This document shows, piece after piece, positions 41,779-54,012 of a DNA stretch of 64,000 bases (position 1 is the first letter of the stretch; the number at the start of each line of letters is the position of its first letter). The notes below the pieces were generated by a model. The model was not told the origin of the DNA. It did no database searches and was given only the letters and a program-made list of their open reading frames with translations. Source of the DNA: Adineta steineri (Eukaryota > Rotifera > Eurotatoria > Adinetida > Adinetidae); NCBI GenBank assembly GCA_905250115.1, contig CAJNOI010000063.1:129137-193136 (forward strand). Reading direction: 5' to 3'. The position numbers and the translations under genes are program-made.

Positions 41779-41842
41779 GTGAGGGTATCGGTGAAAGTCT
41801 TTGACTAGCTGATCTCTGCACGCAACTACATCCGTATCCACC
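41779..41842. repeat. Telomere-like hairpin patch at the end of duplication copy A
   Basis: GTGAGGGTATCGGTG on the left pairs imperfectly with CATCCGTATCCACC on the right. It replaces the sequence that continues after the same point in copy B. Confidence 0.5.
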
Positions 41843-42537
41843 ATAAATGACTACACTTTTTAGTATTGTCTAAGTACGATTTGCAGAGATCGCTGGTGAT
41901 CTTTTAGATCATTATAATAAATTTTGATAAAGTCTATGCTAAAGCTAACTTATGTACATTGATAACCTTTCTATTTATGTTCAAGAGTCAATGACTCTTT
42001 CTTCTGTCGTTTATAAGCATTACTATGCCAGCAATGTCAAATCGATACATCTCGAGCCGAACACGGTCTAACTGAAATATTGACTTAGGTTTCATACTCT
42101 TTCTTTAACTCCATTCGGCCCATTACTATTTATCACTATACTTCAAAGATAAACGGCTGTTGTAAACAATCTTTCGTCCTCCATAGAAATTGCAAAAACT
42201 CTGCTCAACTAAAACGATTTCTTTGATAATACTTCAATATCTCAATAAACTGCAACACGCTCATCATACCAATCTTTACGCAACAACAACTTGTTGTACT
42301 TTACAAAGTGTAGTATCTTCTATAAAGCATTATTTTTTGATTGAAATATTTCGAAACAAATGATCATATACGCGCACTCTTATTAATCAGATCACTGAAA
42401 CTCAAATTTAAAATACTTTTCACTTTTATAATTCACACGAAACATCATATAAATCATTATAATTCAACTTGATGTATTTATGCTTATCAATGAGAGATAG
42501 TTTAGAAATACATATTAAAAGCAATCTTGAAGTTTAA

Positions 42538-43233
42538 AGGGATCCCTTTCTTTCCGGGGTTTCTAGGAAACGGCAAAGCGAAAATTCGTGAGGCTTTCAG
42601 AGTAGATAGATCTCAGGTAGTAGAGCAAAAATTGTCGCAGACTCAAAGTTGCCAGACCTCGTCTTCATAGATTTCTGGAGACTTCAAGGTCCAAAAATAG
42701 CCTACAGTTTCCCCCGGTAAATCCATAAATTTCAATTTTTTGAGCTGAAATTCATAATGCAGGTGGCAAGCCCCAATTGTGAGATGTATTCTTTTTTTTT
42801 AAATATTCCAAAAACTCACGGAATGGGAAGCAAAATACTGAAAATCTCATTGGAAACCTGGTTTTTCAGAATGCTAGATTTTTTGTGACACCTGTCAAAC
42901 TTGATTGGTAAGAGATATTGACGGAAAAAAAACACTCCACAATTTCGTTGAAGTACTACCAAAAAAATTTCGAGCTCGATCGGTTAAACCGTTTTGGAGA
43001 AAAGGGGGGAATACCTTATATTTTTGCTAAAAAATGGATTTTGAGAAAAATGCGTTTTTCGTTCAATTTTTAGCACTTTTTGACAGTAAAAACAAAACTT
43101 TTCGAGATTTTTCACCAATAAAAGGTAGGTTTTCGGCTTGGCAAATACAGTCAGCATATAGAAACCATCCATATATATACCTAGACGTGAAAAATAAATT
43201 TCGAAAAATTCACTCAGGGAAGGGGGAGTCCCC
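42538..43233. mobile_element. TTAA-flanked non-autonomous DNA transposon (MITE-like), 696 bp
   Basis: The segment is less AT-rich than its surroundings and is flanked on both sides by TTAA (42534-42537 and 43234-43237). The ends are imperfect inverted repeats: AGGGATCCCTTTCTTTCC at the left, and GGGGACTCCCCCTTCCC reading in from the right. It has no transposase frame. The TTAA target duplication is used by piggyBac and Kolobok families, so it is probably mobilised in trans by one of them. The family assignment is inference. Confidence 0.65.
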
Positions 43234-43688
43234 TTAATATAAAGACTTGTTCTTTTAAACGAAATTCAAAACGACTGACTTCTTGAGCTAAATCTTCTAA
43301 ATATTTCTTGTAACTTAAAAACGAAACTAAACTTTCTCGATAAAACATTTTCGATCAAATAAAGACTCTATGGAAATTTTCACCGAAGACTAATGTTTTT
43401 GAAAATACCATGTACACGAAAAAAAATATATTTATTTTAAAAATCACCAGCTCACATACACCCTTAAAATATCGGGTCTTGGCTGATAGACGACGGTAAA
43501 GAAAATGTAAGGATATCACTAAATCAAAACTGTAACTATCCGTCTTGCTCTACGCAACCGCTATTCTTTATACTGACACAACACCACTTCGTAACATCCT
43601 ATGTGAGCAGTATCAATAACCAGTTAAAATTTTAAACTTGATGCCAACTAAAAATGGAAGCTCATGCAGTTTTATTTATAGTGATGAG

Positions 43689-43996
43689 TCATATAACAAT
43701 ATTTTCATCGCACACACAAATATCATGAATAAAAAAATGACTAATAACACGACCAAAATCAGCATCAACAAAACTACTACAGGTACCACTATCATGACGC
43801 TCGAAGTCTTGCTTAATGCGATCATGGAGCCAACGACTTTTATCTTCTTCTGTCCAATTTTTGTAATTGCGGATCCATTTCCAAGTTTCTGCATCCCCAG
43901 TAAAATACCAGTCACGACATCTACCGCACTTGGTACAATGACGACCTTTACAATAAAGCGCCTTATAGACATCAGGCTTCGCAAATTGTTGTTTTT
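43689..43996 (-). CDS. Cysteine-rich exon of an unidentified protein
   Basis: Behind a TTTTTTATTAAG acceptor, 308 bp read open to TGA at 43689. The frame has no ATG and is easily missed. The peptide has a clear Cys/Trp pattern: 'CKGRHCTKCGRCRDWYFTGD', 'WIRNYKNWTEEDKSRWLHD', then 'CSSFVDADFGRVISHFF' and 'ICVCDENIVI'. This looks like a compact disulfide or metal-binding domain ending in CxC. The 5' exon was not found. It could be the last exon of a secreted protein or a remnant. On impression only, rotifer-specific. Confidence 0.5.
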
Positions 43997-45365
43997 CTTA
44001 ATAAAAAATGCGGATGATAATTTTCTTTCTATAAAAAAAGTCTTGGAGAAGAATTCTTGATGCATGTAGAAAGAGAAGTGACTATTTCTAGATATGCTAC
44101 ACAGATTCATCGATGTCAAACTTCAAAATCTACAGATATCAAACGTCAAATATTTGTAAGTTTGAAAATTACAAAAAGTTTCCTTTTCTTTATAGGGATA
44201 TAATCTCACTAATACAGGATCACTCCTATCGCATATTAACACTTTGGTGGTGTAGAATTAAGATTAAAAGTCTTTTCTCTTAAAGATCAACGTCATTTGG
44301 ACACATCTAGAAATTGCACTATATAAGCACTATACTTACGATTCTAAAGAGACGTTGTTCGCATTCATCTGCTTTTAGCAATCTCTTGGAAACATGATAT
44401 GATCCCTTATCTCAGAATTGTTACGACTAAGCGATTGACATTAGGGCAAGTTGGGGATGGAAATTGGGCGAAACTACAGCAGAGTTCTTCTATGAATGCC
44501 TTTCTGTATGTCGGATTCTATCAGGTATCAAAAAGTAGTGAGCATCGCATGACGTAATGCAGTAAACGTCCTAATATATTTCAAATAATTTATTTAAGTT
44601 TCGGTTTTAACATTGAAGATGATTGTATTTTTTGATATCTATTCTTAGGTATGCGTAAGAACTTTTTTATCACTTAGATGCAAAACTTATTGCACTCTGT
44701 ATACGTTGATTTCCTGACTACGTCATAAATGAATTAAGAAAATAGGTTCCACAGGAATCATGTATCGCGAATAGTCGTCTTGCGTTGCAAACAGAAAACT
44801 TTTCATCATTCGTTTTACATTTTTCAGCTTTTCTCTGGAGCTTTCAAATTGCTAATTAAGTGGTATAATCTTTATCAGAATTAATATGATTTTATTAACA
44901 TTTTCAAACTTATTGTTTTCTAAATGAGACAATTTGGATAGCTAACTATTATTTAAAACAGATACAACTTATGTCACGACATAATCTCTCATGGAAACTT
45001 GTGAAGAATCCATTAAAAACTAGATCTATCTAATCAAAATAATGACAAAACAAAATGGCGTATTTGATAACACTTTCAAAGTAATCAATTTGGATTTAAT
45101 GATCGATTCACATTAAATTTTTGAGAAACTAAACAATTGGTATATTAAGCGGATTATATCTTCTAATACAATTTATTTCATTGATTTATCATACTATATA
45201 TGAACAGAATACTAACTAATCATTACTATCACAAGAAAAGAACGACTGAAGACAATATAAAGAGTGATTACAAAAACTTTTATGCCGTCTTCATCATGCA
45301 TTCTCTCATCTTTGCATTCCACTAACGAGATAGTCAACTAAATATTTAATCCGTTGAGGTAAGAA
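43997..45365. other. 1.4-kb stretch without a recognisable gene
   Basis: AT-rich sequence. The 5' exon of the Cys-rich gene may be at its left end. No repeat or RNA gene seen. Confidence 0.4.
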
Positions 45366-47202
45366 CTAGCGAAGATCTAAGAACAAATTTTATTATGAAT
45401 TTGGTTCGATTAGAACATACCTGGTGTTGTATCAGGTTTTGTAATTTCGTATGTTGATTTTGGTGAATCCTTAGTAATATAACTAGCGCTATCTTTGTCG
45501 TTGTTAGCCTTCGGTGGAACTGAAGTAGTCATTGTTTGCGGTATATTTTTCTCTTCAATAACTATAAACAAGAATGATAAAGAGAAAAAAATAATAAAGT
45601 TTTTTGCAAATGATTTAATAAATGATTGAAAAATCAGCTAAAAAAATAATAGTTTTTTTTCAGCTCGTTGTTTTTTCTCTTCTAAAATATATTTTACTAT
45701 ATTTCTTCAACAGATACATCATATATATTTTTAGAAAATTAATAAATCAGAACTTACAATAATAAAGACACTAAAGTCACAAGTTTACACAAAAATAAAT
45801 AGGCTTTCCCGTTTGTTTGAGATTTGAATCATTGTTTTTTATTGATTATTACATTTGAACAAATTTTATTTATATTCTTATAGACAGTAATATTCTTTGC
45901 AGACTCCTCTGTCTCAACTAGCACATTTAGTACACCAGATCCATTACTAAACTCAATTGAGAAGCCTTTATTATTATGCTGTTTGTAACAGTATCTATTT
46001 TATTTTCCATGGCATTCACTGTCAGATATGTTCAACTAATCTTGTAATATATTGAAAAGTTGGTTATTATTGTAAGAGAAATGCTATCTACATGGTACAA
46101 TCTAAAACTCTGACTGGTACTGTTTTAAAGCATACTGTTTGAAATCTATTTAGTTTCGCAATTCTTTCGGAAAGTAAAAACACCAAACATAAGCGTCGTA
46201 AATACGCCCAAATATCCATCTATATCTTACTTCTAAGATTGTTATCCTTTACATAACAAACTATCACATAGCTGTGTTAAAAATTTTAGCATATATAGAA
46301 TTCAGTCAGAGATTATATGACAATTTATTCTTTGAAAATAAGCTATAATCATAACTTCCAGACTCATAAGTAGTTTCCTACCAAATTGTTCGATATCTAA
46401 CATTTTATATTTCAACTGATGAAGTAGTTTTTCTCTTACTTGATGATGATTTAATCTGCACAGACTGCTTCGTAGCTGGTTGTAAAAGAGTAATTGGAGG
46501 CTTTGTTTCTTTTAATTGAATCATATAAAGGCCTAGTGCTGGTCGAAGACAAGATACTACTTCAAATTGTCGAGCTGCTAGAAGAAGAACTTCTTTCTCC
46601 GATTGAAAATACGAATGACGACTGATATCTTTGCCACTATCACATTCGATATTAAACATTGTTCTTTCGCCAGTTTTGCCTAAAAATTGTTCGTTTTCAA
46701 GTACTCCCATCGATGTTGTACATGAAGAAAATCCCCACCAGACAAATGTTCTTCCTTCAGTATATTGTTCACTTAAATTTAAATTCACTCCGCGAAATAC
46801 ATAGCATCGTGTGGATGGTAATTTTTCAAGTGCTGTAAGAATAAGTTTCAAATACGAAAACCATGGTTTTAATTTTCGCCTATCTTCGGTACGAAGAGTT
46901 GCATTCAGGGCAAAATATAAACATTTTTCATGTGGTTCCCATTCCATTGAGTAAAGCATGATTGAAGCTGATTCATCCTGTGTTAAATCATCCGGAGGTA
47001 CAGATTCACATCGTTGCTTCGCAACATAAGCATAGTCTTGAATCTGAGGTAAAATGGAAACAAGTGGTGCAACAGCTTCCTCCAATGGCACTATTGGCAT
47101 TTCTTCGTATCCTCGAATTGGCATGAGCATTTTTTGCGGTTCTTTGACAATATCTGATACACGTGTATACTGTTGTGCGTCAGCATTTCCACTTGAAGCC
47201 AT
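45366..47202 (-). CDS. R-S-E type mono-ADP-ribosyltransferase, two possible C termini
   Basis: The gene starts MASSGNADAQQ at 47202. The ART fold is clear: 'YSMEWEPHEKCLYFALNATLR', the R motif in 'YVFRGVNLNLS', the S motif in 'VWWGFSSCTTS' and the ExE motif in 'FQSEKEVLLL'. All three catalytic elements are intact, so it should transfer ADP-ribose from NAD+ to protein, probably to arginine. Read as one exon it stops at 46405 (265 aa). A strong GTAAGAG donor at 46439 can join, in frame, an exon at 45561-45421 ('KNIPQTMTTSVPPKANNDKD') and a tiny last exon at 45376-45366, giving 304 aa with a Ser/Thr/Lys-rich tail. No signal peptide, so it is predicted intracellular. Bdelloids have large families of such genes. 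Confidence 0.85.
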
Positions 47203-47348
47203 GTTTATATAAAAGAATATTTTCAAATAATAAGTATAATAAATATTCTACAAATATAATAAAAATTCGTTGTAACATTCACATGACGACTGAATTTTAA
47301 TGAAAGCTATCCATGCGCCAGACTTTCTGATTATAATCGTGTGCACTA

Positions 47349-47438
47349 GGGTGTGGGTGTAGATGTGAGTGAATCTGAGTCAGTGTAAGTGGGTGTGGAT
47401 GGGTCAGTATATAAAAAAAAGAGACACCCGCATCCATA
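47349..47438. repeat. Telomere-like hairpin patch
   Basis: A G/T-rich run (GGGTGTGGGTGTAGATGTG and AAGTGGGTGTGGATGGG) is followed, after about 16 bp, by ACACCCGCATCCAT. That is the inverted partner of its right half. Confidence 0.55.
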
Positions 47439-48335
47439 TCATCAAGATTGAATTACGTAGGTAAAGAGCTCGACAAGTTTTCTTTAGACCCGATAGAATT
47501 CGAACTTCGTTTGAGTGAAAGTATTTGTCAATAATCTATTTTCATCAAGCTTCTTGCAACTCCTACTGAACTCTGATACGAACAATCTAGAAGAATTACA
47601 AAGTTAACGCTGCAGATCTAAAACTATATAAATGATCAAGTCTGTTTGAAATAAGACGATTTTAATACCAAGACTTTCTCTGGTAGAATACTCCTTTTCT
47701 AATAAGTTGATTCTCTCAGCTCTTTCAGAGAATCAGCATAGGCGGTGACCAACAATGTCTCTATGGCAAATATATAATTATAGATCGCAAATATGAAGTC
47801 GCCAAGTATTTAACGTTACTATTGCTATCCTATTTTGTACTCGTATTCCAAGCATATTTATATCAGATATGTGTCATTCAAAATTCGATAGCTTGATCTT
47901 GAAATCATTTTAATAAATAACTTACCACAACCAAGTATAACTGAAGCAAACGATCTGAGAGGCTTACGAGACTGATGTAAATTTTAATTTCATTTTTATT
48001 ATTAACGATGTCGTCAGTTTTTTTTGGCGGAATGATTCATTTGCTACCTTTGTCAAATGGCAAAATTTTTATTTCTTTTTCTCTCGCCTCCTATTCTGCT
48101 TGTTGTTTTTTTCCAACTATACATTTCACCAAGAGAAACGAAAGAAAAAAAATGTTTTTTGTGATTAAAACACAACCATGTCTAAGAGAATACTATAAAA
48201 TACACGTCATTTTAACCAATAGCAAGCTCTTCAAAACATTTCTCTTATTTCTTTTTTTTTAAGAAGAAAATATTTTTTCTGTTACTACATAAATATATTT
48301 CTTTTTCCTTTCAAGAAATTTCCAGAGCAAGCTGA

Positions 48336-48410
48336 GATATAGGTGTGAATGAGAATATATCATAATTCTAAAATATCCACTCATCCTCACCTATACTCAC
48401 ATCTATCCAC
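48336..48410. repeat. Telomere-like hairpin patch
   Basis: ATATAGGTGTGAATGAG pairs with ACTCATCCTCACCTATACTCAC across about 25 bp of AT-rich loop. Confidence 0.45.
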
Positions 48411-48904
48411 TGAAAAATTAAAATCTATTAGTACTTTTTTCCATAATAATAACAATTTTTATTTTTCAAGTGAAAATAATGTTACACAAGAATACCTTCG
48501 AAATTCTCGACGTTTTTATGAGAATTTAAGTCGGATTTTCAAGAGTATACACAACCATACTTACTTTGCCATAAATACGTATTTTTAATTCATCATAAAT
48601 TAATATTGATAGTCAATTGTATAGTACGGTTATGTTTATGCTCGAAAACGGAGCTTAAACTACCACTGGAACACCAGAAATTTCAGAAATACTTTTATTG
48701 AGCATTATTTTTGTCATAAATGTGCAATAATCTGTTTTATTCAAGAGAAGCACAACATTCTATAATAATATTCTTCTGAAGAAATAACCTTTTCGTAATT
48801 TATGAAATATCATGTTATGTTAATGAATTATAAAATCTACAATGATTCTGATATGTGATTTATATATGTTAAATTTGCTATAAGAAACGAATTTTGTTGG
48901 ATAA

Positions 48905-49133
48905 TGAGCGAACAATAATTCATGTCAAAATAATAAGAACTTTATTTAAAAGAGAAAAACAATACTGACAAATAATTCATGTATAAAATCATCATTAGAA
49001 CTCTACTCGTATTTTTTTATCACAACACATATTCAATAAATATCATTGAACATTGTTTTAATATAATTAATCAACTAGCATTTTACATGAGAAAAAGTAC
49101 AACAAGCAGATTGATGATTTTTAATTTGAGAAG
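48905..49133. repeat. Dispersed duplication, copy B
   Basis: Partner of 41520-41778. It directly precedes (in + coordinates) the decayed zinc-finger gene, so it may be that gene's 3' UTR and flank. Copy A would then be a detached piece of the same tail. Confidence 0.65.
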
Positions 49134-49165
49134 TTTTAATCATCCAACGAATTAATTTCCGTATC

Positions 49166-50357
49166 TTTTTTTTTGTATTATTGAAGAATCTGCACTTGAA
49201 ATTGTGGATGAAATAGATGATAAATGAGATTGATGGAGTGTATCATTCGATAGATTATATTTATGTTTAATTAAATGACGTTTTCAGTTTTGTTTGTTGA
49301 GTAAAATCACGATTACAAAGATGATAGGAGAATTGCTTTTCGTGATTATGTATATTACATACATGATGTTGAAGATTAGATGATATTGAAAAAGATCATT
49401 CACAATATGTACAATGATAGGGCTTTTTAAAAGAAAAATAAAGACTTTCAATCAAAATATAATCACCTACATATATTTGCTATGCTATCTACTCAGATTT
49501 TTATTTTTCAACCCCTGATTATTCATCTTTATAGAACTAAAGTTCCTTAGCAAATATCATGAGTCAGTCTAGATGATAACATTTTTTGAGTATAAATTCA
49601 CATGAACTACAAGATGATTTCGAACTTATGGATATTATCTGTTTTTGCCACAAGTTTCTATTCTGCATTTAATGCCCCAAGAAAATTATTATCTTTTGTA
49701 AATCAATTCTAATGCTCTTAATGTAAATGTCGAGTTAAGTTCGTTGAACGAGGAACAGATTTTCCACAATATATGCATGCATATTTATTTTCATCTAATA
49801 ACGATAATAGAGAATTAGGACATTTGACACTATTGACTGTTCATTTGAGTTCAACGGTAAAGGTAATGAGAATGAAGATAATGTTTTGTTAATATAGGGA
49901 TTCGTGGTAGTCAAATGTGATAAAGATTGAAGAAGAGAAAATGAAACATTGATATTCCATAACGAATTATTCATATGTTCTTTAGTACTGAGTATGGATT
50001 GTATTACATCTGTATATAAACACCTAGCGAGAGACAAAAGAAACTATGCTTTATAGCTCATCGATTCTAAAAATTTTAGACTTGAAGCCAGACTTGATTC
50101 GTACCACTCATACTCTTGGAGAAATTTAATCGATAGATAAATTGAATTATTTACCGATATTTATTACATGTTGAACTATTGTGAAAAGTCTGTTTACAAA
50201 TTTGACATTCGAATTGTATTCTACAATCCATATGTATTCTTTTGTGTCGACAAAGATTTAAAAATTGTGTATAAGATTTTAAACAAATTTCACATTCAAG
50301 ACAAGAATAACCATGATGATCAGTTTGATTTATTAATGACATATTAAAATTTCTCAT
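49166..50357 (-). pseudogene. Decayed C2H2 zinc-finger gene
   Basis: Minus-strand fragments of a zinc-finger protein lie in order but with disabling changes. The first piece (50357-50151) has one good finger, 'CEICLKSYTQFLNLCRHKRIH', and a start of the next. A finger near 49790-49700 ('YACIYCGKSV...LTRHLH') has TAA inside its last His spacer. Near 49430 'KPYHCTYCE' runs into TGA where Lys is expected. A one-base insertion near 49290 shifts the frame before a tail that otherwise reads '[20 protein letters not shown]'. With several independent lesions, I call it a pseudogene; assembly error would not explain all of them. Confidence 0.65.
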
Positions 50358-51491
50358 TCAGTAGCGGCATAATATATATTTATTACTTTATCAGCATCAT
50401 TGTTCTAAATGGATGAAATTATGGTGTATCGAATTTTTCCATACACATCTACGATATAAGTGGCATATATAGTGAGCAATACAACTGGTATCATCACATT
50501 ACTTCTTTTTCTTCGTTTATGATCTTCTTCTAAAAGGATGAGAAGACAAAGAAAAACAGTTAATATATTTTTGACACTATTATCTATTTTATCGTGTATT
50601 TGTTCAAAGAAGAAAAAACGTCTGTAAATGAATCTGTAATGATCGCGAAGTTGCATATTTTTTTACTACTGATTTAAATGAAGTAAGAGAAGGCAACTAT
50701 AGCTTTTAATATATTTTCATGAGAATGACTGAAATATCACGAAATCATTGATTGAACAAATAAGGTAGTTCATAAAGTTATTGAAGGTATTACAGCAGAC
50801 TTTTATTTGTATAAAAAAACTAATATAAATTTTTCTTTACCGACATATTGTTTCAAGTTTTCGAGGTCTAGTGGAAGAAATTATATAATATTTAATATTC
50901 CTTATTGGTAAGTAATTATACAAAGTAAGTCTAGTATATTCATAGTTTTGACTAGAAATACAAATGATGAATAACTCTCATCAGTTGGAATAGTAACATA
51001 GATTAGATGAGATATTCTTGTCTTTAAGAACGGTTTTATTTTAAAATGATTAGTCAAAAAATGTATTCCATATATTTAAAAAAACCCACCCAAAACCCTT
51101 AATCTCTTACACCCACATTCAACATAAAAAAAACGAATCTTATTAATTATTTCACAAATTTAGTCATATTATATTAATGCCTTCATAATTTTAAAGAACA
51201 ACAACAGTAACACTCATGTGACAAATAATAAGAACAAACAAGGACAAAGTAGAGACATGAAAAGGTCAATATGTGAGACACAAATGAAATATTGGAATAC
51301 GTATTTTATTTTTCTGTACACCAGCAATCCTCTTATCAGACTAACACACACACACACACACACACACACTCATAGACAGCGGCGGGCGAAAAGGTATCAC
51401 CGAAGGATAGAACAAAAAAGAAAAATGAAAAGAAAATGAAAAGAAAAACCGGCAACATAAAAAGAAGAAAGTTTGTCTAAATTTTTTTTTA
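50358..51491. other. Intergenic spacer with C-rich patch and CA microsatellite
   Basis: AT-rich sequence. Contains a one-armed C/A-rich telomere-like patch (51083-51120, CCCACCCAAAACCC and ACACCCACA) and a (CA)n run at 51343-51369. The right part should be the 3' UTR of the kinesin-13 gene. Confidence 0.45.
51343..51369. repeat. (CA)n microsatellite
   Basis: About 13 uninterrupted CA units. Confidence 0.9.
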
Positions 51492-54012
51492 TCATTTTGA
51501 TGATAAACCTTTAGCACATAAATCTTCATAAGCAACAGCTTCTCGCATTTGTAATGCTTTATTACGTAATTCAGTTAAATGTTGTTGTTGACTATCAATA
51601 AGATTAATTAATTGTTTTGCATATTCATCTCGATCATAATTCATATTAGTTGATAAATCAAGTAAACTTTGATGATTAGCAACAATTTGTGGTAAATCAT
51701 CAATTAATTCATTATGTGATTCTAATGTTAAATCTTCAATTTCTTGTGAACGTGCAATTGCTTCTTCAAATTTACGTGATGCATCAGATTTTTTATTTTG
51801 TCCAACAGGTCGTTTGTTACTTGCTGGTTGTTGTTGTAATTTAGGGATATTTGATTGTTGTCCACCAATACGTGATGTTGGTACATTAACTTGATTATTA
51901 TTATTTATATTCATTCCAGCTAAATCATCAATATCATCATCATCATCAATTTCATCTTCTTCATCAATGACTTGACCCATATCATCATGTCCACCCATAG
52001 CTTGTCCAGGAAGATTTCCTCCGCCCCGTTGTTTAAGTTCATCAACATTTAATTCTTTAACACGATCTGCATAACGTAATGTATTTAATGTATGTTCAGC
52101 ATCACTATTTCCTGGTGAAACCATTGCTATCATACAAACTTTTGATCGTTCACCAATAAATGAATCACGTAAAACTTTTGTTAATGTTGAACCACGAAAT
52201 GGTACATGTTCAGCGTTACGTCCTAATGATCGAATACATTCTTTTAATGTTAATAATGATTTATTAATTTGTGCACCTTCCATTAATGTTGTTTTATCAC
52301 TTGTTTGTGTATCACGTCCACGTTCACTACCAGCTAAATCAATTAAAGAAATTTTTCCATATTCTTTCGTCGTATTTTTTTTCTTTAATGTTATTTGAAA
52401 AACTGCATGTGATCGTGATGAATTTTCATTAGCAGATGTTGTACCTGATGTACGAACACTCATACCACGACGAATTAATGTCATAACATCTTCAACAGAT
52501 TCAACTTGTTCTTCTTTTTTACCAACAACTTGTACTAAATTTTTATGATCTTCTAATACACGTAAACGTTTTTTTTCATTAAATAAATCAAATACTTTGG
52601 TACAATAGATTTCAAAAAATGTACAATATACATCAAATTGACCTTTATTTTGAGATTTATTTAAATGACGAAAAATATCATTAGCTGTTAATGCATAGAT
52701 TCCTTTGGAAAAATCGACATCACGTTGACTTAAATCACCACCCATTGTATATGTTTTACCTAAACAAAAAAAAAAAATTTTAAGAATTAATTCTTCGTAT
52801 GTTTCTTCTGATCATAAAGATTTTCTCTCATGCACATCATTAGTTTCTTTCTATTGTAAACAAAGCTGATCACATCAACATATATAAATTAGAAATGAGC
52901 AAATATTTATAATAGACAATAACACATCCTGTCTTTCTTTCTCTTTCTCTATTTTTTTCGTATATTAAATGACTTCCTTTATAGATATTCTCATTATTTT
53001 TCTTCAACTTACCAGAACCAGTTTGTCCATAGGCAAATACCAATGGATTATTTCCTTGAAATAATGAATGTACTAATGGTTGAGCAGTAAAATGATAAAC
53101 AAGTTCATTATTACATGTTTCATGAAAGCCATAATCGAAACGAAATTTTTGATTATCAATATATTTTGTTAAATCAACTTTAACTTTTGGTAAATGCACT
53201 ATAACAAGTTCTTTATTTGGTATTGTTAATACATCAATATCTTTTTTGCTTAATTCTTTTTTTGTTATTGGTCTTTTACGTACACAAACACAAATTTTTA
53301 AATCTTTTTGTGGTTCATTCATTGCTAATAATTTTACATCAAGTTGTTGTCTATATTCACTAACCATTGCTTGAAATTCCCATGCTGGAATAGATTGATC
53401 AACTTCAGATAATTTTTGTCGGCGTTCATCTTGTTTTATACGACGTTGTTCACGATTAGCAGCTATACGTTCAATTTCTTTAACAACTTTCGATTTATTT
53501 GAATCTATTTGTGCTTGTTGAGCAGCTGTAATTGGTGGTTGTTGTTGTTGTTGTTTTTGTGGAGATACATCAGGATTAACTTGTGCAGCTGCTGTTGGAA
53601 TAACTGCAGGACGAGAAGCAGCAACGGCAACAGGTGGTTGAGTTTGTTTACGTGAAGTATCTGAATCAGTAGCAGCGCCAGCACCTTGTTGTTTTGTTCG
53701 ACGATTTGGATGTGAAACAGTCCCACCATTGGTATAATGATCACTATTATTATTATTTGCATCATGATCAACAGCACCATTTGATGGATTAGTTACGGCT
53801 GTAAAAAGATTTGGATTAAGTGAAAGAATTGCATCTAAATCGACTTCTTTTCCTTTGCCTTCATTTTTTTCTTGCCATTCAACTGTAACACTTTTTGTTT
53901 CATTATTAATTTGTGTTATAACAGCTTGATGTATACGACCATTTGATCGTTGAATATCAACTGTCTGACCAGTATGAAGACAAGCAAGTAGTTGTTGTTG
54001 ATTTGAACTCAT
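51492..54012 (-). CDS. Kinesin-13 (KIF2/MCAK-type) microtubule depolymerase, 755 aa
   Basis: Two exons, 54012-53013 and 52759-51492, join in frame exactly inside the P-loop (GQTGSG|KT). The N-terminal ~190 residues are Gln/Asn/Ala-rich and disordered, after a Tudor-like start ('IHQAVITQINNETKSVTVEW'). The class-specific neck 'SIPAWEFQAMVSEYRQQLD' lies just before an internal motor domain. The KVD depolymerising loop is present ('PKVKVDLTKYI'). Switch I 'NENSSRSH' and switch II 'DLAGSE' are intact. The C-terminal part is acidic then coiled ('DSQQQHLTELRNKALQM'). Kinesin-13 does not walk; it uses ATP to peel tubulin from microtubule ends in spindle and cilia. The 253-bp intron is the only one. 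Confidence 0.94.

Larger units (their letters stand above)
47203..48904. other. 1.7-kb gene-free stretch
   Basis: AT-rich sequence with two telomere-like patches (47349-47438 and 48336-48410). The short open frames here have no protein-like features. Confidence 0.45.

Noticed and set aside
43638..44119. Two overlapping 140-codon open frames on opposite strands, one with apparent membrane segments
   Set aside because: Neither has protein-like conservation features; the Cys-rich exon in the third minus-strand frame explains the open sequence.
53505..53780. Minus-strand frame rich in Leu/Ile/Asn inside kinesin-13
   Set aside because: It is the +1 frame of the Gln/Asn-rich leader of kinesin-13.
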